Part shown: in pieces, positions 1-13,921 of the stretch | Numbering within the stretch: position 1 is the first letter of the stretch | How the letters are laid out: the number at the start of each line of letters is the position of its first letter | From: Pseudorasbora parva | Taxonomy: Eukaryota; Chordata; Actinopteri; Cypriniformes; Gobionidae | Length of the DNA stretch: 64,000 nucleotides | Assembly: GCF_024679245.1 (NCBI RefSeq) | Contig: NC_090173.1 | Location: 8,199,428 to 8,263,427, forward strand | Reading direction: 5' to 3' | Made by a program: the position numbers and the translations under genes | The notes under the pieces: generated by a model | Told to the model about the DNA's origin: nothing | The model's input: only the letters and a program-made list of their open reading frames with translations | The model's database searches: none

Positions 1-1
1 A

Positions 2-883
2 GTGGTCAGGACTGACCCGGCACCAGGATTTACAGCATTAATAAAGGACGAGGTGCTTGCTCGGCATAGATTGGTCGTCGAAGTGGGAGCAGCTAAAAAC
101 GTTAATAAAAACCCTGTTGCTGAAAAAGCTATTCAAGAACTGCAGGATGAGGTTTTGCGATTGGAGCCACATTGTCAGTTTATCACACCTCTTCTTTTGT
201 CTATGGCTGTTGCTCAGCTGAACAGCCGGATTAGATCACGTGGCATGTCGGCCCGTGAGATGCTGTTCCAACGTGATCAGTTTTCTCTTAAACAGTTACC
301 AGTCCATGATCAGGAGTTAATTACTCAACAGCATATACAACGCCTGGCAAACCATCCTCATAGCTGTAAGGCCAAAGCACCATTGAACCGATTTGCAGTT
401 TGCCCAGACGTTGGCCCAGGAGATCTGGTGTACTTGTATAGTGATCGGAATAAATCTCAGGCACGGAGTCGTTATCTGGTACTTAATACGGAAGGGACGT
501 GGTGCAACATTCGAAAATTTACAGGATCACAGCTACGACGTGGCTCATATAGAGTTCGATTGAGCGATTGTTACAAAGTTGAGTCTAGCATTGAGAAAAT
601 AGCAGCAGTTGAGGAGGATTTGGACTCTGAGAGTGAGGAATGGGATGTGAGCTCTTCCCTACAGATTCCTGACATTCCTAGGGCAATAGCCGAACCCGCA
701 GCGGCATCAGCACCAGCACTATCGTCTGACACTCCTACGACAGTAGATGCATCAGCACCCTTACCTGGTAGTCCGGTCAGCAGTACATGTAGTTCCCCCT
801 GTCACAGCCCGGTGCCGACAGTCCGAAAGTCTGGACGTCTTCGCCGGCTCCCTGTTAAGCTGATGGACTATGAATTGCAGTAG
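2..883 (+). CDS. Ty3/Gypsy pol C-terminus (end of integrase), partial
   Basis: This is the 3' end of an LTR-retrotransposon pol gene, open from the window edge to a TAG at 881-883. Residues 30-50 (NKNPVAEKAIQEL and following) look like the region around the last acidic residue of the integrase DDE core. A 'SAREMLFQRDQF' segment and a basic C-terminal module ('GDLVYLYSDRNKSQARSRYLV') follow. The tail from about residue 200 is acidic, then Ser/Pro/Ala-rich. The reading frame is uninterrupted, so this copy may be young. The catalytic aspartates and reverse transcriptase lie outside the window. I assign it to Ty3/Gypsy from the overall pattern; a related LTR class is possible. Confidence 0.75.
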   Translation: MVRTDPAPGFTALIKDEVLARHRLVVEVGAAKNVNKNPVAEKAIQELQDEVLRLEPHCQFITPLLLSMAVAQLNSRIRSRGMSAREMLFQRDQFSLKQLPVHDQELITQQHIQRLANHPHSCKAKAPLNRFAVCPDVGPGDLVYLYSDRNKSQARSRYLVLNTEGTWCNIRKFTGSQLRRGSYRVRLSDCYKVESSIEKIAAVEEDLDSESEEWDVSSSLQIPDIPRAIAEPAAASAPALSSDTPTTVDASAPLPGSPVSSTCSSPCHSPVPTVRKSGRLRRLPVKLMDYELQ

Positions 884-904
884 GCATATAGCCTTGACTC
901 GTAT

Positions 905-1312
905 CCTTTTGGGGTGTGGGGGGGAGATTTATTTAATAAGTTTATACATGTTGTATTTAGTGTTCTTTAATAGTTGAGTACACTGTATTGTATGATTCTA
1001 ACAGATGTTTCTTGTTGCCACATAGCTATCCTGGTCACCTCACTGTGATTTATAGGTCAGCAGTTACTGTAGGAGAGGTAGTGTGGTCTTATGGAAAATG
1101 GGTGGCGCCAGTGGATGTGACGTCTGATTCCCGGTGTCGTGTATGGAATGTGACGTTTGATCTCCAGTGGTGTGACACGTCAGCGTGGGGTGGGGTTTGG
1201 GTCTATGTGTGATGGCTTATTAGTCTGATGATGATCACCAGTAAAGTCATGTGTTAACCAGCTCCTCGTGTCCGTGACTCATTGTGTTTATCTAAACACT
1301 GGCGAACAGTAC
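905..1312 (+). repeat. Polypurine tract and 3' LTR of the Gypsy element
   Basis: A G-rich polypurine tract (GGGGTGTGGGGGGGAGA, about 910-927) follows the pol stop, as expected just before a 3' LTR. The following ~385 bases lack a convincing gene. They contain an AGTAAA-like poly(A) region near 1240, and I place the end tentatively at ...GAACAGTACA near 1312. Without the 5' LTR the borders are estimates. Short ORFs here are not protein genes. Confidence 0.5.
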
Positions 1313-1550
1313 AGTTCAGTGCATGGTTGTTGTTTCACATGCAGAGCAGGGAAGGTTGTGCAGATCCAACTTTCTCGAAAAATCCTGGAATGCTGGTTCC
1401 CTAGACAACACAAAACCAGACCAATTACAATTAATATTATTTGTATTTTATAAATACAGCAAGTTTATGGTGGAAAAAGTCCAATCATCTTAGACTTTGG
1501 TGACTCAAACATGAAACTATTTTGGTTAGAATTGACTGATTTCCAAGTAA
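1313..1550. other. Unassigned flank
   Basis: Sequence between the LTR and the first MITE. I see no supported feature in it. Confidence 0.4.
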
Positions 1551-1813
1551 ATTAAAGGCTTACATCATCCAAAAATGTTAATTCTGTTATTAATTAATCA
1601 TGTTAATTAATTACTCAGATAGAGCCATTCACTACCATAGTATTTTATTCCACTATGGTGGTGAATGGTTGCTCTATCTGCTTGGTTACAAACATTTTTC
1701 CAAATATCTTTTTTAGTGTTCAACAGAAGAAAGAAACTAATACAGGTTTGGAACAACATGAGGGCGAGTAAATGAAGACATAATTTTCATTTTTGGGTGA
1801 ACTTTCCCTTACA
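1551..1813. repeat. MITE with internal hairpin
   Basis: This is a degenerate copy of the common cyprinid short element whose ends read AAAGGGATAGTTCACCCAAA / TTTTTGGGTGAACTTTCCC. The right end is clear at 1785-1813. The left end is decayed (CATCCAAAAATG...). Inside, 1616-1680 forms a near-perfect hairpin: CAGATAGAG...CCATTCACTACCATAG pairs with CTATGGTGGTGAATGG...CTCTATCTG. Confidence 0.6.
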
Positions 1814-2168
1814 GAAATCTCACTTACTAGTCAGCTGCTGGAATGATTTTGGTTCGCTCCTTCCTGACTTTGGGATAGGCAGAGATTTCCCAATCTGTTG
1901 AGTCTAAAATCAAACAGAAACCATCTACATGTCAAATCATGAAAACAATTAGTTTGACTCTTTTTTGTTTTTGTTATTATTTGATGTTAGCCAAATTCCA
2001 ACAAAGCTATCATTATTTTTGTGCCCATGATTCTCTGATATATGTTATCTATTAAATCTTACCATCACCAGGCAGGTTCTATTCTGTAGTCTTTAAGCAC
2101 CAACCCAGGGCCTTACTTGATGCATTACAGAAACTCCTAAAAACTGAAAATATAAAAACAAATATATT

Positions 2169-3258
2169 TAAAGGGATAGTTCACCCAAAAATGAAAATTT
2201 GATGTTTATCTGCTTACCACCAGTGCATCCAACATGTAGGTTTTCTTAGCCTAGAAATCTAGACGCACCCTAGCGGCAGCAAATTTAATCTGCTCGCGAG
2301 TGTCGTCTAGCAACTCTCAATACCCTTCTGAGCTGTAAACGCCTAACTCTTGCCGAGCCAATCACATTGTGTATAGAGTTGGTAGGCGGGACCATAATGA
2401 CGACGGCCGAGTTGCGTTTGCGTGCTTCTAGTAAACACAAAAGCTGGCGAACGGCGGACTTTCGAATCAGCTTTGACTGCATTTCTGGAAGACTTGGAGT
2501 TAAGCTTTTCTCTGAGAAAAGAACGGCACTGAAGTCATTCTTTTGTTTCTTCAGAACATAAATAAAGATTTTTAACTCCAACTGTTGCTGTGTGTCAGTC
2601 ATATCATGTGAATGGGTAACAATTCTATTAGAGCAAAAAATTAATAAATACATGCTTAGACGACATGCACAAAGAGCCCTGTGGTTCATGACGACATATT
2701 GATATCTTAAGACACAAAACGATCAGTTTGTGTGAGAAACTGAGCCTTATTTATATATTTTTTTACCTCAAATACAAAGCTATATCCAAAAGCCTGGAAC
2801 GCCTCTCACTTCCAGTAAGGTCAATATCCACACTCGATATACGAGCCAGAGCGTGGATATTGACCTTACCGGAAGTGAAGCGCGTATATATCCAGAGTGT
2901 GTATATTGATCTTACCGGACATGAAGCGCGTTCCAGGCTGTTGGATATAGCGTTGTATTCGAAGTAAAAAAATTATATAAATACGGCTCGATTTCTTACA
3001 CAAACTGATCGTTTTGTGTCTCAAGATAACAATGTGTCGTCATAAGCCACAGGGCTCTTTGTGCATGTTGTCTAAGCATGTTTTTTTTTTTTGCCCTCAT
3101 TGAATTGTTACCCATTCACATCATTATATGACCTACACACAGCAACGGTTGGAGTTAAAAATTTGTATTTGTGTCCTACTGAAGAAACAAACTCACCTAC
3201 ATGTTGGATGCACTGGGGGTAAGCAGATAAACATCAAATTTTGAACTATCCCTTTAAA
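2169..3258. mobile_element. 1.1-kb foldback element
   Basis: The ends are TTAAAGGGATAGTTCACCC (left) and GAACTATCCCTTTAA (right). The two halves are reverse complements of each other over several hundred bases: left 2169-2240 plus 2541-2790, right about 2900-3258. The centre (2793-2940) has three copies of a module, CACTTCCRGTAAGGTCAATAT-like, one forward and two inverted. No coding capacity is seen. It belongs to the same terminal-repeat family as the MITEs at 1551 and 3583. Confidence 0.7.
2247..2540 (+). mobile_element. Truncated copy of the TAGCCT element nested in the foldback element
   Basis: It starts TAGCCTAGAAATCTAGAC and matches the complete copies at 51556-52052 and 53834-54359 for about 290 bases, to '...GCACTGAAGTCA'. 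The right half and right terminal repeat are missing. It interrupts the left arm of the foldback element only, because the right arm reads through without it. It therefore inserted after that element formed. Confidence 0.7.
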
Positions 3259-3582
3259 CATGAAGGCATATCCAAACATTATCCAAAAAGTTAAAATGAT
3301 AAATACATTTTGCATAAATATTTAATATGAAAGAATTACTTACCCATTCTAAAAGTATTAGTCCTCCAAATAAGGAAATTGTTGAGTTGTTCTTCTGTTT
3401 TTCAGTCATATGGTACGTGTGCTGGCAAACAAGAGTTAAAGATAGTTTGAGGATGAAGACATACTTTAAATAGTCTTAAAGAATACATTTTTTATTAGTT
3501 TTAATCAGACCCCATTCATAATGAATCAATTATATTAAAATTCTTACCCATCTACTTCAATAATTTCAACAACAACTAAGAT

Positions 3583-3890
3583 AAAGGGATAGTTCACCCA
3601 CAAATGAAAATTATCCTATGATTTACTTTAGCCTAAAGTCATTCTAGGTGTATGACATTCTTCTTTCAGACAAATTCCATCAGTTATATAAAAAAAAAAA
3701 AACATCCTGTCACGTTTAGATGCACTTTCATGGACTTCAAAGCATAAACAGACATTCACTGCCATTATAAAGCTTGGAAGAGCCAGGACATTTTTGGTAT
3801 AACTGATTGTATTTGTCTGAAATAAAGTCATATGCACCTAAGAGTAAATCATGGTCTAATTTTCATTTTTAGGTGAACTATCACTTTAAA
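3583..3890. repeat. MITE with AAAGGGATAGTTCACCCA ends
   Basis: The left end is AAAGGGATAGTTCACCCA and the right end is TAGGTGAACTATCACTTT. The element is 308 bases long, non-coding, and of the same family as 1551-1813. A partial copy lies at 10640-10730. Confidence 0.65.
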
Positions 3891-4639
3891 GCGTTAGTTC
3901 TCCCAAATTTTTGAACTCTGTCATCTTTTACTCAAATTGACTTACATAGTATTTGTTCTATTCTTTTATGATAATTTTCTAACTACCATCCTGTCCTGAC
4001 TAAAACATGTCAATAAGTGATTTGAATTGGTATGCACAGAGGTCATAGTTGTGCTTTATTGTAAATAAATATTATTATCTATCCTTCAATAATCTTCCAA
4101 GGCAGGCACCACACATTTTGTCTATACCATATACATACCTTTTTTAATGGAGAACAGAAAGAACCATCATCTGTCAGCCTTGGTTTCATATTAGGGGATT
4201 GTCAAAAATCAGTGTTGATGCAGCTGTTGAACTTGATGCTTCTGAAGACAGAGACATCAGACAGGTCAAATTTTCTGCGCAAAACAAAAGAGGTCAACAT
4301 TTTCAGAAAAAAACGTTCATGAAACAATCCTGCCTAAAACTTGGTCACTGATTTTGCACACAAATAGCCTTCCTTTGTTAGTCATTTCATCTGCATCTTT
4401 GAATCTGGATTTCTACCTAATACAAATCAGACACAAAGATTAAGTAACGTTAGTGCTATAAGATTACAGTTTGATGAATGAACAATTAATTAAAGAAAGG
4501 TGAAAGCGTTAACGTTTCTCCGTCTGATGCTAGTTTCTTCAGGGAGGCCACTGTGCATGGCTCGTCTGTATAAAACTCTTACGCAGCCTTTCAAGCAGCA
4601 TAGCTACTGGATTCGTTTTCCAAGACATAAATACATAAT

Positions 4640-5390
4640 GATACATTATAGATACAGATTTATATAGGTGTGGGACACTTACTTTTTCGGCGTTGTCTCT
4701 GTTTCGGTATTTTCTCTGTTCTCTGTGATGCGGTGCAAACTCCCTGTGCACCAGATCACGAGCCTCCGCCTAGTCTGAGAGGTTTAGGCGCGTTATTAAA
4801 GCGTCAAGTTATATGTCGTTATAAAACAATATGTCCTAAAAAACGTGTTGCAAATTAGGCAAAAACACTTACTTTCGGTGTTTCCTATGGGTGTTTCCCT
4901 TATACAAGCAACCCTCCACGTCGTCCGCTCCGTATCGCGAGTCAAAAGATGCAGCATGTGAAAAAAGTTGTCTCGTTTAAGCGCGCAGAGCATTCAGACA
5001 TCGCTTTAAATCAATATGTTATAAAATACATATTGTAAATTAGGTAAACACTAACTTACGGCGTTTCCCTGTTAAAAAGCAACCGCCTCAGGTCTGCTCC
5101 GAATCACACGTCAACGAAAATGCCTGTATGAGAGCTGTTTAGCCGGGCACAGCACATTCATAGGTATAAAACAACATGATGTAATAAAATATATATGTAA
5201 ATACGATGAAACCGCATACAACACGCAATATTAGCGTTATCCCTCCTTCTGTGGTCCGCATCGCGAGTCAAAAAAAATGGCGTCTGTGAAAAAAAGTTTC
5301 AGCTTGTGTCGCCGAAATGCCCCGGATGTAATTTTACTCTCTCTCTCGGTGTTGAGATTTAACTCTACATATGTTCACCGGCCAGAGAGT
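4640..5390 (-). repeat. Degenerate ~180-bp tandem repeats, each with a splice-donor-like junction
   Basis: Three related units can be followed on the minus strand. Each has GACTCGCGATRCGGA, then a short A/C-rich segment (GGAAAC.CC...CCGAAA), then GTAAGTG or GTAAGTTAG (donors near 4682, 4874 and 5059), then intron-like AT-rich sequence. This looks like repeated duplication of a short exon with its flanking intron. They lie just downstream of the Ig-domain exon on the same strand, so duplicated hinge or tail exons are possible. Alternative non-coding first exons are the other reading. The function is unknown. Confidence 0.45.
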
Positions 5391-5552
5391 GCGGTTTACA
5401 CTAGCAGTGTTAATTCAACACCAGAAATGTAACACTTTACTCTGAGAGTCCTTAACACCAGGATTTTAACACTGGAGATTTTGCTGTGCATGAGAGAGAG
5501 CAAAGACTTACCGTTGAAGTTCTTCGTCACATTAATCGTTTTTCCCTGGTGC

Positions 5553-7257
<1,705 letters not shown>

Positions 7258-7978
7258 CCCTGGTGTGTGACCTCGCAAGTATAGTCAGTATTTGCTTTCC
7301 ATCTCTCACTGTTGACTTTATAAAGACATTCATCGTTCTCTTCGTACTCCAGTTTTGACTGTGTCGGGATGTTGGTAGAATTAGCTCTCCATTGTACAGC
7401 GAGCTCTTTGGGGTAGAAATTCTCAATAACACACATGACAAATGTACTTTTCTGAGTTGTTACGGGAACCAAGCTCAGGGTTGGTGTTTGTGGATCCACT
7501 GAAAGTAAACCAATTTAGTTTGAAATACAATGAAACTTTTGAAGACGTAAGAAATATTGCTACAACAACTGTTATTGTCTGTCATCGTCTTTTCTGAACT
7601 GTTGTCTAACTGTGCTCTCTTAACTACACAAGTTATATTACTTTGAATTAATTTCTATTCAATTTTTATAACTGACTTTAAAATGACCAGGTCATTCCCA
7701 GTCTAATCCATCAATTTGAAACCAAGAAAATTGGCACACGCAGCCAGTGGAGACCATCGGCCAAGGTTAGGATTTTCATTAAATTGAACGTTACATATTT
7801 ACTGACAAAAAATAACCTTTTGTGTACCAAAAAAGAAAGAAGGGCATGCATTCAAGTCGATAAAATCTAAATGAATAGGACATTTAAATGAAGAACAACG
7901 ACACTTGCCTTGACCTCGCACATTATTGAAGGAAAACAACCAAAAGATGAAGCCGAGGACTTTTAGAGGATCAGTCAT

Positions 7979-8836
7979 TTTGAGCTCTCTTCACAGTAAG
8001 TTTGTTGGTCTTTGCCTCTGAAACTCGTCCCCACTTTGGGAATATGATAGCTGATCGAAGAAGTTAATCATTTACCAAAGTCAAAAATATGTCTTTTTAC
8101 ACTCTCTGTGCACAGACAATATTCCTGTAAACAAACACAAAAAATCTGAAGCAGCCATTTATGTTTTTCATTTAGAAACACCAAAAGGCAAGTTCCCTTA
8201 GCGAAGTCAAACGTCTTAAGTCACATTTATATATATTTATATATTTGTAATTGCCACTGCAACGTGTGTCATTTAGAAAATCTGGAAGATTTGACTGTAA
8301 AGTTTGACTGTAAATGTGAATATGAGTGTGCAAAAATAGCACAGAACTAAAGTTGCCTCCTATATGACCGATGATCCTCCTTATCTCACACTGAATAAAA
8401 GATAAATAAAAACATGGATGCCATTTATTTGATCTTGGACTTTTGTTAAACACTGAAAAATGTTCAACTCAAAGGTCTTTCACTTTATTTGCAAATGGTT
8501 ATGTGCTAGCTAAGTTTTGCAAAACTGACCAAAGGTTGCTTTGTATTAAATGATAAACTTGGTTTTCTAAATTTGTAGGCAATACTATAGGGGTGAAAAA
8601 AAATGCATCTTGAGTCTCTCTCCAATGATTCTGAGAAATTTTCACTACGGACTCTGACGTAATGGTTTTTATATCATCCAACATTCTATCCCCTTACACT
8701 TGCATTTTTTACTTTCTCAATAAAACTCATCCTGTATGGTTTATAAGCCTTTTGAAAAGTGGGGACCACTGGCTAGTGATCTCAGGTTTTACTATCCTTG
8801 TGGGGACCAAATGTCCCCATAATGTAATATAAACAA
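7979..8836. other. Non-coding upstream region of the Ig gene
   Basis: Probable 5' UTR and promoter side of the minus-strand Ig gene. I see no further exon or recognised repeat. Confidence 0.4.
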
Positions 8837-8965
<129 letters not shown>

Positions 8966-8989
8966 AAATAAAAGGTACATTTTATGTAA

Positions 8990-9110
8990 TAGCACACAGC
9001 AAAAGACCCTTGTTAAATTAACACTTCCTAGTGTTGGTGTGTGTTCACTACCGAGTTAAAGTAACACTGAATCAGTGTTGGAGTTAATGAGATAATGAAG
9101 GGATTAATTG
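8990..9110. repeat. Short dispersed repeat with AGTGTT/AACACT motifs
   Basis: Starts CACAGCAAAAGACCC and carries repeated AACACT...AGTGTT half-sites. A similar stretch (ACAGCAAAATCTCCAGTGTTAAAATCC on the minus strand) lies at about 5396-5480. Family name not recalled. Confidence 0.35.
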
Positions 9111-9199
9111 AGCATTAGTGAAGAACACCTGCTGTTAACAAGCAGAATCACTGAAGGACAGAGAAACACGAGAACTACAACTGACTTCAGCCACAGCCT

Positions 9200-11300
9200 A
9201 AAGTTGGCGATACACTGTGCGGTTTCTGTGCGATTTCAGCAAGGTTACCTACTCACACTGTAGAGTAGATCACATGTGATGTAAAGCCAGAGCTCAGGAT
9301 TTATGTGCTCATTGTGCGGTCCAACCGTCAAGCGCGACTTGTCTGCTCACACTGTACGAGTGAAATATACGCGATAAAACCTCTGTGCATTGTTCCGACG
9401 ACAGACCATGGCGTGGGCTATTATATGAGATAGCCTATCAAATGCATTAGCTATCGGCATCAAGAGAAAAAGCATTTATAATGTATGTATAAAAATGATT
9501 ATTATTAGGCTAGGCCTACTTTTATTATTCAATTGATATTACATGTAATTTGTAATATCAATTTTAAACGTTACCCCAAACGTTACACATTTCAAACGTT
9601 ACACTCACTTTTTCTGGAGGTGTAGCAGGAACACGAATAGTTGGTACTATTGGTATTGGTACTATGGTAAGGAGATTAAAAAAAAAAAAAAAACACTGGA
9701 TGGATTTTTATCATTATAGGATGGTTGTGTACAGGCACTGCCAGCACACATTTCCATACCATCAGCTTGTAAAAGTGCATGTACCATTATATGACCCCTT
9801 TATCTTCAAGTCAGTTGTGTAGGGAAAATTCTTCCACAAATGTTTTTCCGACTACCTCTTGCAGTGGTTAAAAGTGGAAAACCACAGGACAAGCAATGAG
9901 TGGTTTTCAATGGCCTGTTCGGGAGAGCAATGTGTGTCGTCGTGTTCAAGTTGTGGCATGCGGTCACATGTGGAGAGTTCTGTGGGTGACCACTCAATGA
10001 TAGCTGTGCTTTTGTTAACGGTACTGATTGTTATTTTTTACTGTGTTGTTGTAGTTTGCATTCGTACTGTTTAACCTATATTTTCCAGTGTAAATATTTT
10101 GTCTGGTTTATTTCTTTCAAATGAATCTGACTGAATGAATTTGAATTACATTTTTAAAAGTGTATTACATTTGTAATAAATAGTTGGCCATCTTTAGAGC
10201 ATTAAGAATGGCTGTCTCTACTGTACTCATCCCACTTAATTTATGTTGGTAAAGTCATTAACAGCCAACAATGTATATTTGAAACATTTTGCTTTCTTTT
10301 TGATTTCTTTTTCAAATGCTCAAACATTGTCATGATATTATAGTATTAAAAAGGTTTAATGATATCATTCAAATACATGTTCAACACTTCTATTTCAAAA
10401 ACTTATGTAGTATGCAGTCATATGTCTGATCTAAATAAACTTCACAGATGTGAATAAAATAAGAACTATTACAGTAATATCTGGAGCTGCAGTTCTACAG
10501 TCTCACCACCAGAGGACAGTGTGCCGTTATCCTGAGAAACTACTCTACAGACAGGCGCATATGCTTTTTGGTCTGGTTCTCAAGGGAATGCCTGGAGATG
10601 CTGGATTTTTTCGGGAGTCCTCGAATAATCAGTTGTATTAAAGGGTTGGTTCACTCAAAAATGAAAATTACCCCATGATTTACTCTTCCTCAAGTCATCC
10701 TAGGTGTATATGACATTCTTCTTCTAGACGGGTACCCCAGTTTAAAGAATCAGGCAGATAGGGATCTATTTATCACCATTTTATTTTTTTACAACTGCTT
10801 TAATTTTCCTTGTTTTTATTTTTAATTCTTACACATGGTATTCTTATTTCTTATGTAAAGATAAAATGTGTTGTGAATACGGCCCCTGAAGTCTAAGATA
10901 AAAGATTCCCACAGAGAATAGTCTACATTTACATTTATTCATTTTGCAGCCAATGTGTCTTGCAGAACGGACATGCAGTGTACATTTTGTGACAAGCAGA
11001 AATACATTTTTTAGATGTTTTCTGACATATGTTTCTCAAACCGTGCTGCATCCACCAGCGGTGTTAGAGCGAGTACACCCAGGTTTTACGTGCTAGAAGC
11101 ACTGCACTCAAATCGTATTTAAAAAAATAAAATAAAGTTCTATATCATTTTTCAGTGTATTTCAACTTTTGATTTATTTAGGGAACAGTGTTGACTACAC
11201 AGTAACAAAAACACTCGTTTTCTATGCACGGTGAATATTTCCTGATTAGAGCCATACAAGTTTAAGACTGACTACAAAATATATTTGTACCGTTTTTCCT
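9200..11300. other. Gene-free stretch with one MITE end
   Basis: No convincing exon. 10640-10730 is a partial end of the AAAGGGATAGTTCACCCA MITE family (AAAGGGTTGGTTCACTCAAAAATG...). A weak ORF at 9859-10074 ends in a hydrophobic run but has no supporting splice or family signal. Confidence 0.4.
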
Positions 11301-11307
11301 TTCAGTG

Positions 11308-12465
11308 TCAATTTTCATGTTCCTCTATATTCAAGTCTTTTATCTCTGTGATGAAAAGAGTTTCCTTCATTTCAGCTCGTTGCTTACTGCTGAGAGGCAG
11401 TTTGGTGTCTGGGACACACAGGTGAAGCCAACGCTGCCAAGACACAAACACAAGGAAACAACACTTCGGTGAAACTGAAGGGGTTAAATTTATAGATATA
11501 ATTGGTTAGTTGTGTAGATTTGCTTTGGTTAAATAGTTATTTGAACATTTGCATATGACATCTCAGAGGCACTTTCATCCTCACCTGTTTCAGGCTTCCT
11601 TCCCCAGCAAACAGTCGGCCCATCGCCCATCCAGGCACCAGCAGAATGGAGGACAGGGCCAGTAACCAGCCTAGTGTATAAGCCCAGTCTGGGTACACAT
11701 ACCAGCGGTTAAAAGTCAGGGGCTGGTACTCCACCACAGAACAGACACAAGACGCCTGAGAATGAACAGAAGAGAAAGAGAAGTATGATGGGAAAGAAAA
11801 AGAACTGATCCAAATTTAAGTGGTTAAGGTAAAAATATATAGATTCATTTGGATGATCAGTTTTGGCTTTAGTTGGACTCTTCTGGCTGCTCTAACTTTG
11901 TGTAAGTAAAGCACATCCGTTATGATAAGAGAAACTGTGACCTGGGCTGTGTTTCTCCAAAGCATTGTAAAACTAAATTCCTTGACCATTTGTTGCTTTT
12001 GTTAGGGATTGATGCTTTCAATGCTGTTGAGAAACACAGCCCAGGGACCCGTTTCAGAAAGGAGGTTAAGTAAAAACGTAGAGCATTAAGGCCAAAGTAT
12101 TTAAACATACTGTTTGACTTTTGACCAATAAATCATCAGTGAAGCCCAAACAGATGAAGCGCAGACACACTCAGCAGAGACACGAGAGGAGTCAGGTATT
12201 TCCAGCACACCATGAATATGGAGCTGGGTCGTGACTTTGTCATGTCTTCAATAACGTCAAACATTCTCTCAGCTCCTGTGGTTAGAGAGCAAAAGAATAA
12301 ATCACTAGCTTTCCAATAACTGCCATTGTATTCTGTTGGCTTTTTATGTTAGGGTTAATTTTTGTATCTTGTGTATGACTCACCAAAGATCCAACCCATG
12401 GCCAGAGACTCAAACGCAGACAGAAACAGAAGATTGGCTCCATTGGAGGCATAATAATCAAACAA
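11308..12465 (-). CDS. SLC6-family Na+/Cl- neurotransmitter transporter, last four exons
   Basis: Four minus-strand exons encode the C-terminal part of an SLC6 symporter, a plasma-membrane carrier of GABA, amino acids or related solutes. 12465-12384 starts 'LFDYYASNGANLLFL' and ends in phase 1 at GTGAGT. 12275 to about 12168 gives 'GAERMFDVIEDM...KYLTPL', the hallmark IEDM region. 11755-11585 (57 codons, phase 0) gives 'PLTFNRWYVYPDWAYTLGW', a transmembrane helix, and 'GSLKQ'. 11433-11308 gives the tail, starting RWLHLCVPD and ending in TGA. Splice sites are good except the donor of the second exon (12170, 12168 or 12183 possible). Upstream exons are absent before the 12.8-kb hAT and are not seen further right, so the gene is 5'-truncated or has a very long intron. 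The subfamily cannot be fixed. Confidence 0.8.
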
Positions 12466-12555
12466 CTGAAATACATACATTTCCCCTACAGACACACAGC
12501 TCAGTCTAATAGAACTGAGGAGTGGGAAAACAGGTGTGCCCTACACAAAACACCT

Positions 12556-12775
12556 GGGCCCGTATTCTAAAAGCTTCTAAGAATCCTCTCAGAAAACTCA
12601 TTATTAACCATAAAAAACTTAAATATGTAGGAGTTGTAGCTTAAGAGTGATTCAGGACCGATCTGAGATCAACTCTGAGTGAGGAAAATACTAAAACTTT
12701 AATGTTAGTGAGGCTGACTGTGATTGGTTTGTTGTCTAAGAAGGAAAAAAGTGCGCTTTTAAGAATAGAGTCTAT
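12556..12775. repeat. Probable short TIR element
   Basis: GGGCCCGTATTCTAAAAGC at the left and GCGCTTTTAAGAATAGAGTC at the right are imperfect inverted repeats about 220 bp apart. Non-coding. Harbinger-like by end sequence, but uncertain. Confidence 0.35.
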
Positions 12776-12836
12776 AAGCCTTCACTTTGAAGTTACAGGC
12801 GTCATTTTTCCTGTTTAACTGTATGTGGTGTGTATG

Positions 12837-13913
<1,077 letters not shown>

Positions 13914-13921
13914 GGTGTATG

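Larger units (their letters stand above)
1828..4274 (-). other. Candidate downstream exons of a minus-strand gene
   Basis: Three stretches have good splice borders on the minus strand. 4274-4139 (136 nt) has acceptor TTTTGCGCAG and donor GTATGT. 3421-3344 (78 nt) has acceptor TTGCCAG and donor GTAAGT. 1903-1828 (76 nt) has acceptor GATTTTAG and donor GTAAGTG. In the first, an ATG at 4189 opens 17 codons up to the donor, and the second continues in phase 0 for 26 codons. Read in phase 1, as the upstream Ig exon would require, the third encodes a charged tail ending in TAG, but the first hits TGA at ATATGA. They could be 3' exons of the Ig gene or exons of another gene. No family is recognised. 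Confidence 0.35.

Noticed and set aside
988..1453. ORFs of 61-74 codons after the Gypsy pol gene
   Set aside because: They lie in the LTR and flank, with no domain and no splice context.
2061..2092. 21-nt micro-exon alternative ending in GTAAGA
   Set aside because: It competes with the neighbouring candidate and has a poor polypyrimidine tract.
2117..2143. 27-nt micro-exon on the minus strand
   Set aside because: Phase would fit, but so short a match to splice rules is easily chance; left out of the exon set.
9859..10074. 71-codon ORF with a C-terminal membrane-like run
   Set aside because: No signal peptide, splice sites or recognisable family.
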